NCBI GenBank assembly: GCA_032158295.1
Contig: CM063261.1
Location: 3,844,001-3,908,000, forward strand
Direction of reading: 5' to 3'
Origin: Pycnopodia helianthoides
Lineage: Eukaryota; Echinodermata; Asteroidea; Forcipulatida; Asteriidae
DNA length: 64,000 nucleotides
The notes under the pieces are model-generated. The model saw only the letters and a program-made list of their open reading frames with translations, made no database searches and had not been told where the DNA came from. The position numbers were made by a program, and so were the translations under genes. Below are positions 60,030-64,000 of this stretch, piece by piece (the stretch's first letter is position 1; each line of letters opens with the position of its first letter).

Positions 60030-60240
60030 TGCGAGCCTGGTTAGGCCCTGAAATACACTGCGTCTTCGGGACCCTATTAAGATAAGAAAATTAGAAAAAC
60101 ACCTCACACCTCGCTGCATAATCTGTCATGGAGCCCTGATCTCAAGCTGAGACTAATAATTACGCTGCAGTTTAACAAAAAAGCGAAGCGGAGGCAAACG
60201 ATCAAGAGATGAATTATTTACTCTCCACTCATCAATTTTT
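60030..60240. promoter_or_regulatory. Non-repetitive block, best candidate conserved non-coding element
   Basis: About 210 bp free of homopolymers and of window repeats, with CTATTAAGATAAG (GATA-like), GACTAATAATTACGC (homeodomain-like) and TGCATAATCTGTCATGGAGC. Its texture differs sharply from the flanking A-rich sequence. Function is inference. Confidence 0.25.
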
Positions 60241-60338
60241 TTTTTGTCTCTCCCTTGTTACACGTTTTCCCTCCCTTTATGGATTCAAGGGGGTCACAGG
60301 TCTGAGAGAGTTGTTTGATTTCTGACAAGAAAGGGACG

Positions 60339-60464
60339 AGGCCGTGTCCGAGTTGGCGGCTACGGCTACCTCTACGGCCAGATTCCGTGCGTTGTAGTAG
60401 AGTATGTCCTTAGCAACACCCTTAGCAACAGTCGTTGTTGTAGCCGCCAATTCGGATATGGCCT
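60339..60464. mobile_element. Foldback element family I, copy 3
   Basis: AGGCCGTGTCCGAGTTGGCG and CGCCAATTCGGATATGGCCT are terminal inverted repeats. Interior CTTAGCAACACCCTTAGCAA is shared with the pair at 32328-32674. Confidence 0.8.
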
Positions 60465-61296
60465 ACCAATCCAGGGATCAGTGAAAACAAGAAAAACTCC
60501 CTAACTGCTGTTATTTAAATTGTTTGACTTTGTCTATCTTTTTTATTGAAAAGAGAGCCCCCCCCCCCTGTTGTTGGTTTTTCCTGTAATGCTGGCAACT
60601 AAACAAGGGAACAATGTAAGTTCATGGTAAAAGTGCACGTGCCATTTTAAATATAACTTCAAGTACTTTTATTTATAACTGTGAAAGTATTTAGTAGATG
60701 TTTGTGTCAAGAAAATTTCAGAGCTGGAAAGAGAACTTCAACCAAAGCTGTAGATGTAGCTCTAGCATTTGAAATATTTGTCAAACTGCATGTTCATACC
60801 AAGAGACAATTTCATGGGGCAACAAGACCAAAGAATTTCCTTGGAATGGTTTAAGCAATTTTCAATCTCTGTGTAAACCAAGATACTTTGAACGGTTACC
60901 CATCGCCATTGTAAACTTGAGGTCAGTACTGTCAAGGCTTTTCCATTTTTTTTGTAAACTTGGACTGTAGAAAGCTCCTCCTCGAGAACTCTTCGGAGCT
61001 TTCTTGGTTTTAAAACGCCTCCGAAACGACCCGCACCGAACACGGCAACAACCTTTCACCTTTCAAAGACCAAATAGCGCACTTTCTTATTGAGATAAAT
61101 GGGGGGCGGTGTTGTCAAATACTAAATGCAATATCAGATAACGCGTTGATCTTCAACTTTTTCCGCGTGCCTTAGAAGTGATAACTGCGAAGGACCTTTT
61201 AGACAAATTTCCTGTCGCGTTGGCTCGGGCTATTTGTGGCCGCCTGCGGTTGAGAAAGTGTACGCTGAGCTTTTTTGCTCTTCGATTGGAAGACGT

Positions 61297-61350
61297 GCCC
61301 CCCCCCCCTCCCCCTACCCCCCCCCTACCCCCCCTCCCCTTACCATTACT
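61297..61350. repeat. C-rich polypyrimidine tract
   Basis: Blocks of C separated by single T or TA, giving several closely spaced C runs. It could fold as an i-motif, or as a G-quadruplex on the other strand. A proline-rich frame across it is a by-product. Confidence 0.85.
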
Positions 61351-62092
61351 ACCTCTTTCTTCCTGTCCACGGTGCCTGTGATTCATAACTGAGTGTAATG
61401 ATACAGGAAATCCCCCCTTTGCCCTGTTGAGCCCTTATTTAGGATTACGAATCGGCCATTGAGAGACGCTTCAATTAACAGCGTCAGGGCTGAGCTGGCA
61501 CAACAGCTTGTTAAGTTGTTACCAGGGTGCGGAAGTGTTGTACAGATACCCTTAAAAAAAATTTTTTTTTTTAAGTACGCACAATGCGCGTATGCATAAC
61601 AACCACTAATATACAGTGTCTTCCCCCCCCTTCGCCTCTCTCCCCCTCTCTTAGTCTGGTGCCTGTGCTCAATGTGTCATCAGCGTTCGAGCTGGGGTCT
61701 GGGTTATGTCATGATGTGACACAGATTAGGGCAGCGCCCAGATGTTAAAAATAGCCGTGGTGACAACATTTTTTTAATGAACTTACAAGTTCATCTGTGA
61801 AGACCTGACACGAAAAAGGAAAAGTTTCCAATTAATTCATGAACGGTGTCGTAGCCCTCTGATTGGTGTGGTTGGTTTTCGGAGCATCGTCTGTGAAGTT
61901 CAGAGACAGTGAAAAGTTTCACAGGTTTCGTTTTTTTTTCAAGCCCACCAATTTGAGTGAAGTGTCATTTCAGGAAGTGGTTTGTTGTGGCATTAGCTGG
62001 AACTAATTGTCATAACCAGTTGTTTTGAAGTAGGTGGTTGTTCACTTTCCTTTTTGTAACATAATCATTTCTAGTGATTTTCTTAAAGGTAG

Positions 62093-62481
62093 GGTAAAAT
62101 GTTGCTTTTTCAACGTCACCTGTAAAAGTTTTAGCTGAGTAGAGTGACTACTTGTGGAGAAAACAGCAAAAACTGTCACGGTATTTTCATCAAAAACGTT
62201 GAATCTATCTATGATTAGTGAGTTGACAACGGGTACCAACCGCATCTCTGGTGGCAGCATTCGCGAGCGGACACCAGTGATATTTTAATTTTCAGTCAAC
62301 CCCTCAGAAATCTGAGGAATGATTCACGCATGAGTTGTTTCTCAGATTTTTTGGGGGGTGAAAAAACTATCCAAACCATATTACTTCAAAGGGAATCCTT
62401 TCACAGAAAGAGTTGTTACTATCAACAGCTGCAGTGCTTTAATTTATTGGAGTGTTTACAAATCTGTGACATTACCTTTAA
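62093..62481 (+). mobile_element. MITE family E, copy 8
   Basis: TTAAAGGTAGGGTAAAATGT to CTGTGACATTACCTTTAA, TTAA at both ends; central hairpin CTGAGGAATGATTCACGCA / TGAGTTGTTTCTCAG. Confidence 0.83.
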
Positions 62482-62690
62482 TAAGGTTGATGTCCAAGTC
62501 ATACTTAAACCAAATATGGGCTTGCAGGTAGTTAAACAAAACTTGTTACAAACTTCTTCTTTTTTACCGGCAGTTTACAAAACAAATCTGCTATGATTTG
62601 AGAGAGTGAAAGTGAAACATTTAAAAATTTGAAATTTACGTTACATTTATCAAAGTTGGCCTTTAGTCAAAATTATTGGTCAACTAAATG

Positions 62691-62806
62691 TGGGTTGAAC
62701 AAAACAAAGTTGACTAGAGCGGGACTTGAACCTGTGACCTCCGGCGGTGCTCTAACAACAATGCTATCTAGCCCTATGTTGTGATCTATCTATTTTGTAA
62801 ATATCT
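62691..62806 (-). repeat. tRNA-derived SINE, copy 5 (degenerate)
   Basis: Minus strand: B box GGTTCAAGTCC intact, A-box side decayed (ATAGCATTGTTG), anticodon arm partly deleted. Tail GTTCAACCCACATTT. Confidence 0.68.
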
Positions 62807-63308
62807 TAGTGGGGGGGGGGGGCTGCACTTGCGTGGTTTATTGCGTTTCATTTGTCAAACTGGATTTTCAGTAAAATTCGTTTTTAATGGCAAGACTGAA
62901 GTAAAAGATATATGAAAATACATTTTTAAAAAATATTAAATGACAGCCAAGTTATGACAAAATTAAACAGATCTATAAAAATGATAGAGGAAAATTTGTG
63001 AACAACTGGTTGTTATTAACAGGTCAATGGACTTTAGGTTTATAAATACCGGGTTTCCCCGATTTTGACTCGTGTCTCTCCTACCTCATCCTGATCGTCT
63101 ATATTACTCTATTATCCGATGATCTGACCTTTGTGTTTTTTTCTGGCAGGCATGAGCTTGATGACTTGCAATAAAGTAGAGATATAATTTTTCGAAAGGT
63201 CAATCTGTTTTTTGAGAAAATGATAAGCTTCCTTGCCCCCCCCCCCACCACAAAAAAAGTCTTATTTAAAACAACATTGCCATTAAAAGTTTGTTTAGTT
63301 TTCCAAAA

Positions 63309-63765
63309 TTAAAGGTGTTATACAAGATTGATTGAGCTGGCAAAACTTTGTAACAGACAGTGTTCATGTTTTCTGTGATCAACCATGTACATGAAATAAA
63401 AGGTATCATACAGGATTGGTAGAGCTAACAAAAAAATCGCAGACAGTGTTCATGTTTTGTGTGATCAACCATGTACATGAAATTACAAGCCTGTTAAAAA
63501 TGTTGGCTTAATTTGTTGTGCGAGTCAGGAGAATGTATAGTGAAAAACCATGCACAATTTTCAGCATGTAAAACACATTGTCCTTTCTTCTTCTTTTTTG
63601 TAACAACCGAAATACAGTTTTCTTGAATATGACTTCATTTCGGTGGACAAAAAATTACACAGAAAATTGTTTTAGTATGAACTTCATAATCAGTCAACTT
63701 TCAGACTAAAAAAATTAAACAACTATGTTTTTTTGTCCGTTACCAATCCTGCACAACACCTTTAA
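63309..63765 (+). mobile_element. MITE family D, copy 4, with duplicated left end
   Basis: TTAAAGGTGTTATACAAGAT begins the element. About 90 bp later the left end recurs (AAAGGTATCATACAGGATTG) together with GTGTTCATGTTTTGTGTGAT, so the first 90 bp are present twice. Right end ACCAATCCTGCACAACACC then TTTAA. Confidence 0.8.
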
Positions 63766-64000
63766 TTTCCAGGCAATCCTGAAGTGAATGTCACAATAAT
63801 AATTCAACGGCTTCTGATGAAAACAATTTCAAAGTTGTCAATCAAAGATAATACGTTTTTGGAGAAAACATTTTTGCAATAATTATTGAATAATTGTTGT
63901 GTGTCAATGCCCTTACAATGTGTTTTGATGCCATTTCACATGTCTGTTTATAAAGTTGTGTTATTAATTGTCGTTATCTATCTGCATTAAGATGTAAGCG

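Larger units (their letters stand above)
11651..64000 (+). other. ZMIZ intron 3, partial (over 52 kb, acceptor not in window)
   Basis: Begins with donor GTGAGTGG. No further ZMIZ exon was recognised. Stretches without any recognised element, beyond those listed, are: 11651-12216, 13016-15493 (A/T-rich, (GT)n near 14556-14572), 16726-18094 (G run at 16903-16918), 18736-20904 (T run of about 29 at 19519), 21700-23368, 23738-24316, 25420-26280, 26320-27820, 33600-34560, 37200-40100, 43500-43930, 44060-47570, 48620-50399 and 57000-58360. They hold homopolymers, microsatellites and unique sequence but no convincing exon. Confidence 0.75.

Noticed and set aside
61178..61381. 67-codon frame ending in a proline run
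   Set aside because: The proline run is the C-rich tract; the preceding part has no homology I recognise and no splice support.
11651..64000. Search for the next ZMIZ exon (SWCEELGRLL-type segment)
   Set aside because: No matching coding segment was seen by eye on the plus strand; a very diverged or tiny exon could have been missed.

Overview
The window is animal nuclear DNA, AT-rich and gene-poor. It is dominated by spliceosomal introns, short TTAA-flanked inverted-repeat elements (MITEs), a tRNA-derived SINE, minisatellites, microsatellites and long homopolymer tracts. The repeat style (MITEs flanked by CCTTTAAAGG-type ends, and a repeat beginning GGGCCCAATTTCATAGAGC) resembles what I know from echinoderm genomes. 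I favour an echinoderm, perhaps a sea star, but that is inference from memory and not shown by the window.

One protein-coding gene is recognisable, on the + strand: the 5' coding end of a ZMIZ1/ZMIZ2-type gene (zinc finger MIZ-domain, PIAS-like transcriptional coactivator). Three exons are clear: 2024-2116 (start codon and 24 codons), 7514-7627 (38 codons) and 11545-11650 (35 codons plus one base). They encode the N-terminal TPR-like domain of the family. The expected next exon (the conserved stretch with the WCEEL-type motif) was not found, so intron 3 appears to run from 11651 past the end of the window, more than 52 kb. The glutamine/proline-rich region and the MIZ/SP-RING finger must lie downstream. 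An in-frame stop at the first base of the first coding exon, behind a good splice acceptor, implies at least one non-coding 5' exon upstream of the window.

Layout: 1-2023 is presumed 5' UTR intron with two tRNA-SINE pieces and a MITE. 2117-7513 (intron 1) has a nested MITE pair, another SINE and a MITE just before exon 2. 7628-11544 (intron 2) has a 74-bp satellite-like array, a LINE 3' end, MITEs and a minisatellite running into the exon 3 acceptor. 11651-64000 (intron 3) contains dozens of MITE copies, two Penelope-type hammerhead-like motifs, a GATC-rich minisatellite (30.9-31.9 kb), a palindromic 23-bp array grown inside a MITE (42.9-43.3 kb), a 58.4-58.9 kb array, and several non-repetitive blocks that could be cis-regulatory.

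The most informative structure is the MITE population. At least six families with different ends share a core around ACCTGTGAAARTTT. Two nested insertions and two back-to-back junctions support TTAA target-site use. No CRISPR array, bacterial gene, rRNA, functional tRNA or intact transposase was seen. I have not run any search; family names rest on motif recognition.
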